This document shows, piece by piece, positions 32,246 to 43,620 of a stretch of DNA of 64,000 bases. How positions within the stretch are numbered: position 1 is the first letter of the stretch; every line of letters starts with the position of its first letter. The notes beneath the pieces are model-generated. The model did not search any database and was not told the origin of the DNA. It worked only from the letters and a program-made list of their open reading frames with translations. This DNA is from Ceratothoa steindachneri (lineage: Eukaryota > Arthropoda > Malacostraca > Isopoda > Cymothoidae). The DNA lies in assembly GCA_963969495.1 (NCBI GenBank), contig OZ018333.1:92718207-92782206 (forward strand), read 5' to 3'. The translations under genes and the position numbers were made by a program.

Positions 32246-35200
32246 AATATCTTCCATTTTACAATGGAATTGTCAAGGCGTTCTTCCAAAGTGGGAAGAA
32301 CTCAAAATTCTTTTGACGACTATCCTTCCGCTGTTATTTGTCTCCAGGAGAATAAACTGGGTATACAGGCCCTTTCCGCCGGTACCCGGCTTTCTCACTT
32401 TCAACTCTATTGCTCCTGCTGGAAGCTCCTCTCATGGGTGGGTGTCAATCATGGTATCTTCATCCCACAATGTTTCTCCCACCCTCATACATACTACCCT
32501 CCAAGCTATTGCCGTGAAGGTTTTTCTTACTAAACCTTTTACCGTTTGCTTTATTTACCTACCCTTGTTTATCATTGTCAAGACCCCACCTTTTAGAACT
32601 TATAGACCAGTTGCCCTCCCCAATCTTATTACTAGGAGATTTTAACGCCCGTCACCCATACTTGGGTGACATCACTCGAAATGCCAAAGGCTTATCTGGC
32701 ATTTTTTTTTTTTAAACACTTGCCATTTTACCTCTTATCATGTCCAGACGGAGTCTTTTAGCTGTGTTGACCTGTCTGTTTGTTCCCCGGATTGCTTCAC
32801 TGAATTTTGATGGTCAATTCTTGAGGATCTCCATGGGAGTGACCACTTCCCTATTGTCTTGTCGGCCCTTCAAGTTAGCACTCATATAACCATGCCCCTT
32901 AAGTGGGACTTAGGTCATGCAGATTGGGAAGGTTTCCGAGGGCCGTCCTTCACAAGTGCATCCTTGGGGACCTTCAATGGAATATCTACAATGCAGCAAC
33001 ACATACCATCCCACGGAGGCGACACGCCACGGGTCGCTCAACCGTGCCCTGGTGGACCTCAGTGTGTGCAACAGCGCTTCGCCAAAAAAACCTACGTCAG
33101 GCTAGCCGAAATTAATGGCTCCGAGCCGTTACAATAAGGCTTTTCTATCCTACAAATCAAAGGAAGAGTCTCATTCTCTTAACTTCACAACAAAATCTAA
33201 CCTTGCATATAACGCTCTATTCAGCATCCATGAGCTGCGTAGCGCTTTGCCTCTTTGCAGATCTACTACCCCTGGCCGTGACTAGATCCATTTCGATATG
33301 ATTCGGCACCTACATCCACACTCTACTCTTTTCTTACTTGATTTGTATAACCTTATATGGGTGAAGGGTTTTTACCCGTCATCATGGCGCATTGGGATCA
33401 TCCTTCCCTTTGCCAAACCGGACAGGGACGGGTTGGACGCAAATCACTACCGCCCTATACAACACAACGGGAAGATACGGCATCTTAAAGCAGCTATACA
33501 TCTGGTGGATGAGAGGCCTTTTACTGTCACTTATTCAGAGATTTTAGCATCTCGATCCTTCAAGGTACGTGTTGGAGACGCATATTCTGACCTGCAACCC
33601 CAAGAGGAGGGAGTTCCTTAGGGCAGTGTTTTAAGAGTATGTTTTATAATTGCCATCAATGATATATTTCGTCTCTCCCGGAGGGTGTATCGGCAACTCT
33701 GTTTGTCGATGATTTAGCACTATATTGTTCCTGACCTCGCCTGACATCAGCAGCGCGTCGGCTAAAACTGGCCGTCTATGCTGTATCCAAAAGAGCACAA
33801 CTTAATGGATTCCGCTTTTCCACGAACAAAACCAAGGCAATGTATTTCCACCGAGTCAGAGGAGTTCTTGTTCCGCCATCTATCTCCCTACAAGGCGAAG
33901 ATATAGAGTTTGTCTCAGAGTTTCGGTTTCTTGTCGTAACTCTCGATCCAAAGTTATCCTGGTTACCACACCTACGCCGACTTCGAATGGGCTGTCTGCG
34001 GGCTCTAGTAGACATTTTGAAAGTCCTCTCACACACTTCGTGGGGCAGCAACCGACAAACATTGTGGACATTATACACAGCCCTCGTCCAATCCAAATTG
34101 GATTATAGCTGTCAAATTTACTCATCAGCTTCCCCTTCAACCCTTAAAATGCTGAACACCATTCGAAACCTCGGAGTCACCTTTCCAGTGGAGCCTTCCG
34201 TACTTCTCCTGTCAATAGCCTTTACTGTGAGAGTGGGGTACTCCCTTCGCCCTACCATAGACTTCAAATCTGCATGCGATACCTCTGCCGAGTACAGCAA
34301 GCCCCTGTATCAGAGGTCTACAGATGCCTGTATGCTGCCGAATCAACGGCAACATATGATAAGTTGCAATCTTTATCCCGCCCCTTGAACCTTGGCATAG
34401 ATCATCTCTCTAACCTGGGTGCTCCAAGGTCCTTACCCTTCCATCCTTACTGACCCCTAGTTGGCGTGCTCCTCTCCCCACAGTATGTACCAACATGTGG
34501 AGCCTGGAGAAGTCTTCCATGGACCCTCGCATCATTAAGAGCCTGTTCTTAGTACACTCGACCTCACACAAACAATGCTTCCCATTATACATGGATGGCT
34601 CTAAGTCGGACAGTAGCGTGGGCGTCGCAGCCATCTACACAGGAGGAGAATTCCTAACTATCTTTGCCGCTAGCATCATCCATTTTTACCGCTGAACTTT
34701 CAGCAATCCTTTTAGCCTTTAGACTCATCCAAATTTTACCTTTTAGGGATTTTTGTCATTTTTTCCGACTCAAGGAGTGTTTTACAACCAATTAGATTTT
34801 TTAATGCGTCCCATCCCCTAGTCACAGAAATTTGCAACTGGCTGATCTAAAATGCATCCCGATATAGAATTATTTTTTGCTGGGTCCCTGGGCATGTGGG
34901 GGTCCTGGGCAATGAGAGGGCTGATCGGCTGGCCCGCTCAGCACATTCTGTGTCCCCGGAGAACACGGCTCCGCCTTTTAGGGACTACTTTCCTTCAATA
35001 AGAAAGTATATTTTCCAACTGTAGTAGAATGAATGGGATGACTGTTCATCATCCAAACTGTACAAATTTAAAAATTCTGTTCACTCTTGGCCCTCGAGCC
35101 ATCATAGATTGCGGTTGTTGGAGGTACCCCTGTGCAGAGTTTGCATTGGCCACACGAGACTTACTCACGGCCATCTTGTTTCGGGTGATATTCAAATCAG

Positions 35201-35408
35201 CCCTTACTGTCGTTTGTGCGGTGGGGACCAATCGTTTGCCCACCTTTTATTGGATTGCACCCATTTCACCAGTCTCCAGTTGTCCTGTTTCCTGACCCTT
35301 TTAACTATTCCTCAACACACCCGTCTTCGATTCATATTGGCAGAGGAATCTTTTAACCCGTCGTTTTTTAAATTTTTATCACAAAGTGGTTTCCTCCACC
35401 TTTTATAG
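32246..35408 (+). pseudogene. LINE ORF2 (EN-RT-RNase H), copy D
   Basis: EN is legible in pieces from 32250 (FYNGIVKAFFQSGKNSKFF in shifted frames), with GDFNARHPYLG near 32636 and GSDHFPI near 32838. RT has a large gap near 33460 where HYRPI joins GKIRHLKAAI, removing motif A. Motif C FVDD survives near 33703. RNase H reads YMDGSKSDSSVG near 34588, FTAELSAIL near 34685 and HVGVLGNERADRLARSA near 34892. The Cys/His tail is broken near 35130 and then legible to 35408. Dead. Confidence 0.82.
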
Positions 35409-35490
35409 ATAATTTGCCTCGTTTTATCCTAGCTTCCATATAGAATCCACTTGGATTGGGCAGCAACCCACTGGTTCCTTACCTTAAACC

Positions 35491-36637
35491 TTTCTTCCAA
35501 AATGTGCTGCTACATCTTCCAAAATGTGCTGCTTAACAACATCAGAACATTCTTCAATGAATTCATTTTGGGACTCATTAGAGAGGTAATGTACTTGCAG
35601 TCTTTTCTCCTTTTGCTGTGACTCTTCTACCTTTTGCTTTCCCAGTGGGAATCAACTTTATTAGACCTAAAAGGTTTCCATTATTTGAGTCACCAATGCG
35701 TTGCGAAGAACCCTGGAAAGCAAGGCCACGTTCTCCTATGAATAGGGTAACATCAATAATTCGTTTCAAAAGGTTGTACCATTTTTCCGATTCCACTTTA
35801 ATTGATGCTTCTAGAAGATTCTCAATACCTTCTTGCAATGGCAGACGTCTTTCTAATCAAGGCCAAGCTAGATAGCCATTACTCTTTTCATGCTTGGGAA
35901 CCCTGTTACATAATTTCCGCCACCCAGTACTTGTTGGCCAGCCTTCAGCTGTAGGAAATGCAGATTTGGATGCAGTACTCAGCCTGCAGCAAACACTGTT
36001 CCAAAATAGCCGGCGCGGAAAACAATATAGTGACTCCTTATGCTGACTCCAGACAAGCCACTCTCAGTATGCTGTTCTGAATTAATGTTTCTGAACTTCA
36101 CTGTACCTTCTGGAAATGTTTGATTGTTACCATCTTTAGGCAATGTTAAAGGAAAGTCAATATGACCTCTGGTAACATAATTCTCTATGTATGATTGAGA
36201 AGGAAATTCTGGTGTGAGGAATCCAATGTCAAGCTCGACAAGCCCAGTGCTAATTTTTAAAAATTTATCTTGAACTACTTTCATTGTTTCGCTACTTGTT
36301 TTAATAATTTCTGTTGCACTGTGTGCCTATTTTTGGAATCTACATTCTTATCTGCTCCACCAGGTCCAGGTTCTGAATTAATATACATGTCCATCGTATT
36401 TGTACATGCCCCGAATTTGTTTCTTTATTAGCTTCTATCTCATTTCCATATAGGCTCTCTTGTTCACCTCTGCCACCTACACTTTCCCCTTCTTCCAAAT
36501 TTGCATCCGTATATGTTTCCACATTGTTGTTTTCTTTTAATACCTACTTGAAAGAGGGTCTGTAATCCTCTTCTTTCATTGTCATCACGTTTCTTTTTTT
36601 CTTTCCTCTTTTGTGCTCCTGATTTATGCAGAGACAT
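35491..36637 (-). pseudogene. hAT transposase, N-terminal part (TTF-type zinc finger)
   Basis: The start is the reverse-strand ATG at 36637: MSLHKSGAQKRKEKKKRDDN, a typical hAT beginning with a SGAQKRK-like block. Further on come DIGFLTPEFPSQSYIENYVT, RGHIDFPLTLPKDGNNQTFP, and a zinc-finger region across frames, EWLVWSQHKESLYCFPRRLF. Then TSTGWRKLCNRVPKHEKSNG, and near the end LSNESQNEFIEECSDVVKQH and ILEDVAAHFG. There are several frameshifts and stops. A 22-bp tandem duplication (35493-35532) lies at the junction with copy D. Together with 26394-27033 this is one split gene without its central domain. Confidence 0.85.
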
Positions 36638-36734
36638 ATTTCAGATGGGCAGATTCTGAAGAAAAATATAATAAGAATTGTCAGCTTTTCCTTTTCAACA
36701 TTAAAATTCAAGTTAGTTATAAAATAAAAATATT
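36638..36734. other. AT-rich DNA upstream of hAT start
   Basis: Short AT-rich stretch between the hAT ATG and the CR1-like element, presumably the 5' UTR of the transposon. Confidence 0.35.
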
Positions 36735-36753
36735 ACATTACAAATGAAAGGCC

Positions 36754-36915
36754 TGTGTGAAGAGTCAGGAATAGTGTTTGTAGATGTATGGAAGGGCTTT
36801 TGGGGGAATAAAGGGGATTGTATGCGATAGATGGGCTCCATCTGAGCTGGGATGGGGTTGAGTTTTTGTGGCAGGAGTTGGGTAGTGTTATTGGGTCCTT
36901 GCGGGCAGGAAACCA
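36754..36915 (+). pseudogene. SGNH-esterase-like ORF1 remnant of CR1-like LINE
   Basis: One frame reads LCEESGIVFVDVWKGFWGNK. After a one-base shift the next reads LYAIDGLHLSWDGVEFLWQE and ends LRAGNQVL. The pattern FVDxWxxFxG...LYxxDGLHLSxxGxxxL is the C-terminal block of the esterase domain found in ORF1 of CR1-type LINEs. It contains the Asp and His of the catalytic set (DGLH). The rest of the domain is absent. Confidence 0.65.
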
Positions 36916-37097
36916 GGTTCTGATAGTGGTCAGGGAAATTTTGTGGCTCAGGGTGGGGCAGTGTAGGAAAGCCAGCACAGAGGAGTAGAAGGTATACAGG
37001 CTAAAGGGGGTGCTTTAGAGATAGGTAGATTGAGATGTCTTACCTAGTCTCAGAATCTGAGTAGGCAAGGATATCAAAACACACATAATGGGTTCAA

Positions 37098-37545
37098 ATG
37101 TTTCTATGGGGAGGGGAGGGTTTAAATAGCAAAGTGTCAATTTTTGCTGATGACACTAAACTGGCAGCTGTGGTCAAAGAAGTTGCGGGTAGCTTTAAAG
37201 TGCAGGGTGACTTAAATAAGTTGCTGGCTTGGGCTCAGAAGTGGCAGATGACTTTTAACCTTAATAAATGCAAAGTTATTAACATGGGAAGAATAATAGG
37301 GAATTCAGCTACGAGATGGATGGGCATTGGCTTAATTCAGTTGAAGATGAGAAAGACTTAAGAGTAGTAGTAGATAGGTAGGTCACTGAAGTTTTCAAAG
37401 CAGTGTATTGCGTCAAAAATAGAGCAAATAGGGTACTAGGATACATTAAAAGGAATGTTAGCTACAAGAGTAAGGAGGTTATCCTTAAACTATACAACTG
37501 TTTTGTCAGGCCATATTTAGAGTACAAAGGAGGTGAACAAAAAAA
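37098..37545 (+). pseudogene. CR1-like RT, C-terminal part
   Basis: SKVSIFADDTKLAAVVKEVA has the catalytic FADD at 37143-37154. It continues LNKLLAWAQKWQMTFNLNKC and KVINMG. In the next frame come CVKNRANRVLGYIKRNVSYK and LYNCFVRPYLEY. This order is the palm-thumb region of CR1/L2/Rex1-type RTs. A frameshift near 37355 and a deletion near 37530 end the coding part. Confidence 0.82.
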
Positions 37546-37924
37546 ATACCTTCTCTGAAGCACCTTGAATATGAAGATAGATGCATGATCTGACACAATC
37601 CTATGGATTGTTTAAATTGTATATTGTAGATGCATGATCTGACTTAATCCTATGGATGCATTCTGTGGGTGGATTTGCAGATGACCTTTGATAGGCCCCT
37701 GTGGCTTTTGTCATCCGTGAAATTATGTTATGTTATGTTCAATTTTGAACTTTGATATTCATGGGCCCCCTAGACTCTTATGGGCCCTGGTGCGGTGCAC
37801 TGGCTGCACCCCCCTCTTGTGGGGCCTGTGAGAGCCACTGTATACCTATGAATTGTACTACTCCAGGAACTTCAGTCACTTTTGCACTGATACACTGATT
37901 TAATTGTCATATCTTTTTCAATAA

Positions 37925-38372
37925 TTCTATAATTTAAGAAGGTGAATTTCTTGAGTATTTGAATAAAAATTTCATCTTAGTTTGGTTATGACTTTGCTTA
38001 TTTTATCAAAGTTATTTCTAATAATTCTTTTGTAATATCAAAAACAAAATGGTGAAGTCCAGAAATAAATATAAATATCAGAATTTTGTGAATTTTTTAA
38101 AACCCAAATAATTACAAGGGGTGAAGATCAGAAAATTTATTTTTATATCTCTTCTTCCATAACTATATTTTAGCAACGTGATATTTTGAAAGGGGGAAAA
38201 TTTAGTTTATTAGAGTTCTTTTTCTAAATTATTATAATTGGCGAAGTTCAAAAAATTTAGGAAAATTTAACCATGGCGGCTTTTTTTATATTTTAAATTT
38301 TAATTTTAGTAGCGAAGCGCAAGCTCCCCCCTTAGCGAGGGGGGGGGGGAGTGGCGAAGCCATTATCTGGTA
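37925..38372 (+). repeat. Unclassified 450-bp interspersed repeat, copy 1
   Basis: AT-rich sequence about 85% identical by eye to the complement of 54788-55228. It contains three spaced variants of GGTGAAGTTCAGAAA (near 38050, 38120 and 38236). It ends with AGTAGCGAAGCGCAAGCTCC, a C/G run and TGGCGAAGCCATT, where GCGAAGC occurs in two settings. No protein is encoded in either copy. The type is unknown. Confidence 0.75.
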
Positions 38373-38564
38373 TTTCTATAATTTCACAAAAGATATTTTT
38401 AGCTTAATTTTGATAATTTCTTCTCTTGCAGATATGGCTGAAAAGTGTTTGTTCCTTACAACCTTAGAGCCTGAGCTGAGACAAAACTGCTTCTCTTACC
38501 ACTAAATCCTGCAACCCAACACAGTGCAAAATATGATTCCAACAGCTTTTGATGCTGCCCCTCC
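38373..38564. other. AT-rich spacer
   Basis: Nothing recognised between the unclassified repeat and the next LINE fragment. Confidence 0.4.
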
Positions 38565-38930
38565 TCGGGGGGAGATCTTCATGCAAATTACCTGTCCGGT
38601 ATTGGGATTAGCCGCTACTACTTCTCCCGTGTAGTACTTGGGATGAGGTTGTGGTAGCCGGATTGCGCCTTTTTTCATTTTTGGAGGTTGGCGTTCGCCT
38701 TTACTCTCTATAATTGTTTGATATCATTTGCACACTCTGGCGCCATAGCACCCCCTCTTCCTTTTTCTTTTTTCTAGTTTTCTTTGTTCACTTTTGTGTT
38801 GGTCTTTCGTTTGATTTTCTTCCTCTGTTGTTTTTTTCTAAATTTTGATATAATATAAATAGGCCACACATTAAAGCCGAGTCTTATATTTTGTTGGCAG
38901 TTGTCAGATGGGCTCCCTATAAGGAAAAAA
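38565..38930 (+). mobile_element. Family 2 LINE 3' fragment
   Basis: GGGAGATCTTCATGCAAATT and ACCTGTCCGGTATTGGGATT match the last coding part of copy G (GTGATCTTCGCGCACGTTAC and CTGTCCCGGTACCGGGATG). The 3' UTR is AT-rich and ends near GTTGGCAGTTGTCAGATGGG and an A-rich stretch at about 38930. The hairpins are largely decayed. It is a 5'-truncated, old copy. Confidence 0.65.
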
Positions 38931-39299
38931 AGGGGTGCATTTAAATAATATGTTCCTATATTAACTTTTAGGTAACTATCTCCACCATGTTTAATCCTTT
39001 ATTGATTTGTCTTCCTGAGCAACCATAGTAGAGTTGGTTATGGTGAGGATTGTTTGCCTTCCCAGGAGTGAGATCAGTCAGAATTATGAAACGTGTCCTT
39101 GTTCTGGTTGGTTTGCACCCTCTCGGTCTTTGGGGCATCCACTGGCTCTGCTTTCACACTTCATGGAAGTGTGCTAGTATGTTGCAGCTGGCATCTAAGA
39201 AAGTGTAACTGTCATGACGACAGCCACTTCCTAGAGAAACTAGCACCCTCTCTTGGGCGCTTATTTCCACTACTATATATTTCTAGATGGTAGAACCTG

Positions 39300-39664
39300 A
39301 CGCAGGGAGAGATGAATTTCTTCCTGGCTAATCGACGGGCTTTCCGCATGTACACCGTAGCAGATACATAGAGAGCTAAGACCTTTTCGATGAGAAATAT
39401 GCGACACTCCTGTGAAGAAGCACTATGGGGCTCTTCACCTTTGGTAAAGCGTCGGGGATGGTCGCAAGAATGACTATGATAGGCCTGCGCGCAATCCACG
39501 CATACGCGGGAATTGTGGCAGGCAGTGCTCCCATGACCAAACATATGGTAGTGAAAGAATCATCTGGGATTAGATATATACGGTTTGACAATTCGTAGGT
39601 ATCCCGCCTTATTATCCGTTGGAAGTTCCCGACGATCAAACGTCAGGAACATCGTTGGTGTGTT
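39300..39664 (-). pseudogene. Inverted LINE ORF1 (CCHC region) of family 3 copy
   Basis: Reverse-strand frames read TPTMFLTFDRRELPTDNKAG and YLRIVKPYISNPRRCFHYHM. The next reads FGHGSTACHNSRVCVDCAQA and continues YHSHSCDHPRRFTKG, then ASSQECRIFLIEKVLAL. This matches family 1 ORF1 (FERQELPQYIKAGYLRV..RCCFNCNQFGH) in order, but diverged. The second Cys of the first knuckle is Tyr. It lies head-to-head with the forward RT segment that starts at about 39672. Confidence 0.72.
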
Positions 39665-39671
39665 CACCGGA

Positions 39672-41247
39672 TCCCAGATAATGCTTCTTCCAAGGGCTTC
39701 CGCTTTTCCACAGTAAAGACTAAGGCTGTCCATTTTTGCAATCAAAGATTGGCGTCATGGGATCCCCCCCCCGCATCTGTCACTCTATGGTATGTATCCC
39801 TGTCAACTTTGAGTCCCATTTCAGATTTCTAGGGGTGATATTTGATTCAAGGCTTTCTTGGAGTCCTTGAAGAGGTCTTGTCTGAAGAGAATGGGCATAA
39901 TGAAATTACTGTCACACACCTCTTAGAGAAGTGATCGACGTACTCTGTGGCTTTTGTATTCAGCATTGGTCCAGTCAAAGCTGGACTATGGGTCACAGGT
40001 GTACTCTTCTGCCTCGCTGTCCACTCTTGAAAAATTGAATACTGTGCGTAACCAGGGTGTGCGCCTGGCTTCTGGAGCCTTCAAGTCCTCCCCTGTGTGG
40101 AGGCTCTATGCAAAGAACGGGATTCTCCCTCTTTCCCTTCACAGACTCAAGTCTAACCTTAAGTATCTTTTTAGACTTGAGCAATTACCATAGTCACCAG
40201 TATATGAGTGCACGTTCAATTTGCGAACAGTGGCCTCATATGATAAATTTCCATCTCTGGCTCGCCCCTTTGCTCTGCGCATGGCCGAGCACACAGAACG
40301 TCTAAGTGAGATCTCTATTATTCCATTTTCAATACCAAAGATTCCTCATGGGTCATACCACCTGTAGTGGTGTGCAAGAGGCTTACTGGCAGGCCCAAGA
40401 ATCAGTCCTTGCCTATAACCTTAACCATGTTCGATCACCACTCCTCTCACCATCGACCTAGCAACTTTGTGTTCACCGATGGGTCCAAATCATCGGACGA
40501 AGTTGGAGCTGATGCTGTTCTCCCATCTCAGACAGCATTGGTTTGCCTACCAAGTGCATCTTCTGTTTTCACAGCATCACTTGTTGCCATTCTTGCTGCA
40601 CTATTTGTTATTGCTCCAATGCCATCTGGTTGTTTTACAATTTTCTCTGACTCCCTCAGTTCTCTGGAGACACTGGGTGATTTTAGTTCTAGCCATCTAC
40701 TGGTTTCCAAGATCCATCGATGGCTTTTTTATTTTTCTTCCTTCCACAAGATTTCTTTTTGCTGAGTGCCTAGCCATGTGGGCATCCCAGCTAATGAAAG
40801 GGTGGATGCCGCGGCCAAGGAGGCGGCATCTTTGGGGACACCCCCATCAGCCCCAGTCCCACTTCGTGATATCTATCCTCTCATCACCAAATATGTACTC
40901 GGCTTATGGCAGAAGAGGTGGGATGAACTTCCTCCTACCAAGTTCCATTCCATAAAACCTTCAGTCCTACCATGAGACCACGTAGACTAGAGGTTATTTT
41001 GTGCTGACTGAGGATTGGCCATTGCGGCCTCACTCATGAACACTTGATGAATGAGCAGCCTCCACCTTTATGCATCCTATGTGGAGTGCAACTATCCATC
41101 CTTCACATTTTTGCTGAGTACCCCCTTCTGAGAAATCTCAGGAGGAGGATCTTCCCTTTCATTACTGAGCAGATGACCACCCAGCAGGTCCTGCGGGGCA
41201 TCTTTTCTGAGACTCGTGCCTCTTTTAGTATGAATAGAATTTTTTAA
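39672..41247 (+). pseudogene. LINE RT C-terminus and RNase H, family 3 copy
   Basis: It starts ASSKGFRFSTVKTKAVHF, corresponding to KGFRFSTNKTKAMYFHR after motif C in family 1, so EN and most of RT are absent. It continues ALVQSKLDYGSQVYSSASLS near 39960 and an RNase H domain: FVFTDGSKSSDEVGAD near 40470, FTASLVAILAAL (Glu to Ser) near 40567, FSDSLSSLETL near 40644 and HVGIPANERVDAAAKEA near 40770. A stop interrupts CWVPSHVG (TGG to TGA) at 40765. The Cys/His tail is CILCGVQLSILHIFAEYP near 41070. Confidence 0.8.
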
Positions 41248-41735
41248 TTTTTAGAAGAATATAATCTTTTAACCAAAATTTAATATATTGGCTCATGATT
41301 TCATATTCTTAACTCTTGTATCTATTGTTGATCCATTTATAGTCTATTTTTTTATCCTTTGTCGAATTTTAAGTCTATTTCTTACATGTCTCCCTTTATG
41401 TGAATAAAATGTCTAAATTTTCATTAGAATCTAAATCTTTTAGATAAAACTTTATATTGTTCAATGATTTTATATTCTTTGCTCTTGTATATATCGTTGA
41501 CCCATCTATAATCTATGTTTTTTATTCTTTGTTGAATCTTTAATAGTTTATTTTTATATGTTTTCTTTTACATGAATAGAATGTTTAAATTTTGAGAAGA
41601 ATCTAAACCTTTTAGACAAAATTTAATATATTCCATGATTTTATATTTTCTGTTCTTGTATCTATTGTTGATCCATCTATAGTCTATGCCTTCTTTTATC
41701 CTTTGTTGAATTATTAACAGTTTATTTTTTACTGG
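41229..41735 (+). repeat. Three imperfect units of about 170 bp in a LINE 3' UTR
   Basis: Landmarks repeat at about 170-bp steps: ATGAATAGAAT or its variant near 41229, 41401 and 41572; TTGTATCTATTGTTGATCCA near 41316, 41487 (variant) and 41658; and CCTTTGTTGAAT near 41356 (variant), 41528 and 41699. The array directly follows the stop codon of the family 3 copy and ends where copy H starts. Confidence 0.8.
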
Positions 41736-43400
41736 AGCCACCCCCGCCCGCCCCTGAGATAGACATGGTCCTTGAGGCAACCCAGCCTCAGACGGTAGGG
41801 CCTTCCATGGGAGCAAATCCGGACTCGGCGCCAAGCACCGAACTCGAGTCCGCCCCTATGCAAGGTTCCTCAAACGGCTAGGGTTTCCAAGGAGGTACAA
41901 GGATGGGAGGGATCTCCCCCGACCGGTACCCCTGCGACTGCCAGGACCTTCTCCATCTCAGAGAAGGACCTGGCTGAGGCCGGTCCATCTGCCCTGGGGG
42001 CTCCTGCCGGCGGAGGGGAGAAGCGGGTTCATTCCCCGCCCTCCTCTTCTAAAAAGAAAAAAAAGACTCGGGGCTCCTCTCTTTCCGCGGGGCCTGCGGA
42101 GACGGATGGGTCTGCTGCTTCGGCACGCGACCAAGCCAAGATCGGCATATCTGGTCCCTCTGCTCCCCCCCGGGTGCGGAGACGCTGACTAAGAGCAAAT
42201 GGACGTAGGGTGGAGCTGAATGACATCGGGGCCCCTCATTCAGAGGTTACCTGGCGTTTTCGAGCCCGCTGGCTTCAAACGCTTCCTCGTTATTCGCTCC
42301 ACTGATGGCAGCATGTTGGGCAAGGGCAACATGATCCATCAGAGGAGAGGATTAGCTAGTGCAATTGGTAGAGAACCGAAGGTGACCCGTTTCTCGGACG
42401 GGGGCCTTGTGGCGAATCCCGCTGAGGCAGCCAAGATAAGTGCTCTTCGGACACTTCATGACACCCCGGTGAGTGTCACGCCGCACTCTACCATGAACTT
42501 TGTGAAAGGAGTAGTTTATGCGAGGGAACTCGTTGACTACTCCATTGAGGACATCACCCTAGAGCTGGCCGACCATGGGGCGGTCAAGGTCAAACGTGTG
42601 ATGAGAAAACAGGGAGGGGCCTCGAGACCCACCCCTACATCTTCGTCACGTTCGACTGTGACAAGCTCCTGAGTCGGTGCGTGCCGGTTGGTACCGCTAC
42701 CGCGTGAAGGCATTCGTGCCACTGCCGCGGAGGTGCTATTACTGTCACCGATTAGGCCATACGAATCGATCATGTAGACGTGCAAAGTCGGGGTCACCCG
42801 AATTATGTGTAAATTGCTCCAAGGCCGCACACGATAAGTCCAAATCGTGTGTGGCCAAGTGTGTCAATTGCGGAGAGCCGCACCCGGCTTCTTCGAAGCA
42901 ATGTGCTGCAAATCTCCTTGAGAAAGAAATCCTGGCCGTTCAGGCCCAGGATCGACTCTCATTCCGCGAGGCTAAAGGACTTGGTCCTGGCGCGCCCGGC
43001 TCTGCCTGTGACGTCTTATGCCTCAATGGTTAGAAAGACACCCTCTGCTCCTGCCCCATCCAGGCCAACGAGCACGGTTGTTTCCGCGCCCATTCGGAGG
43101 CCTTCTGCGGGCTCTACTCAACCCGGGCGCTCCCCTGGTAAAGCTGGCGGGAAAAAGGGTTCTCACCCAGCCCCGGCTAAAACCAGGGCTCCCCCCTCCT
43201 TCCCGCAACGTGACCGTTTCCCGTAAGGCCAAACGGCCACGCGCCTCCACCGAGTCGTTAGACTCACAGGAGGCAACACCCCTGAAGTTGGTCGCCAGGC
43301 CATCTTGCGGGGTTCCTAAAGCTGGCCCCTGAAAGGAGAACAGCAACAAGGAGCTTCGGCTCCTTCGCCCAGGCCTAGTGGTGGAGCGAGTGGCTCGGAG
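41735..43400 (+). pseudogene. LINE ORF1 (gag-like), copy H
   Basis: The N-terminal part is Ser/Pro/Lys-rich. From 42217 the frame reads PGVFEPAGFKRFLVIRSTDG, then SMLGKGNMIHQRRGLASAIG and NFVKGVVYARELVDYSIEDI. After a shift near 42670 come three knuckles: CYYCHRLGHTNRSC, CVNCSKAAHDKSKSC (one extra residue) and CVNCGEPHPASSKQC, at about 42737-42902. Then ILAVQAQDRLSFREAKGL. The tail (43035-43400) is basic and Ser/Pro-rich in shifted frames. The layout parallels family 1 ORF1. Confidence 0.82.
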
Positions 43401-43620
43401 ACGGTGGTTCCTCGAAAAGAGGGCCCCCCGCCTCCGAAGCCGCAACGCCCGCCTAAAGTTTCGAGACGGAGCGAGGAAAACACTCGCATGGCGAGCCCAC
43501 CCTTCCCCCCTCGAAGGCGACAGCGCTTTGTCCGGCCAACAGCGCCCGGTGTTCTGCCCCCGGGAACCATACGGCCATTCCCGTGAGGGTCTACTGTGCG
43601 AAGAGTGCCCCCGCGTCTCC

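Larger units (their letters stand above)
30675..35490 (+). mobile_element. Family 1 LINE, copy D, 3' segment
   Basis: It continues the ORF1 interrupted at 27717 and carries EN, RT, RNase H and the 3' end ACCTTAAACC. The right flank (35491 on) is the N-terminal part of the reverse-strand hAT gene. I find no clear target duplication between 27020-27033 and 35491-35505. Confidence 0.9.
36735..37740 (+). mobile_element. CR1/L2-like LINE, internally deleted
   Basis: An esterase-like ORF1 remnant is followed by a C-terminal RT segment and a 3' UTR that ends GATGACCTTTGATAGGCCCC and then TTATGTTATGTT. The EN and most of RT are missing. Its 3' end matches 25448-25515. This is a different clade from the RNase H-bearing families around it. 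Confidence 0.75.

Noticed and set aside
36733..36978. 81-codon reverse-strand frame
   Set aside because: It is antisense to the CR1-type esterase remnant, which explains the conservation better.
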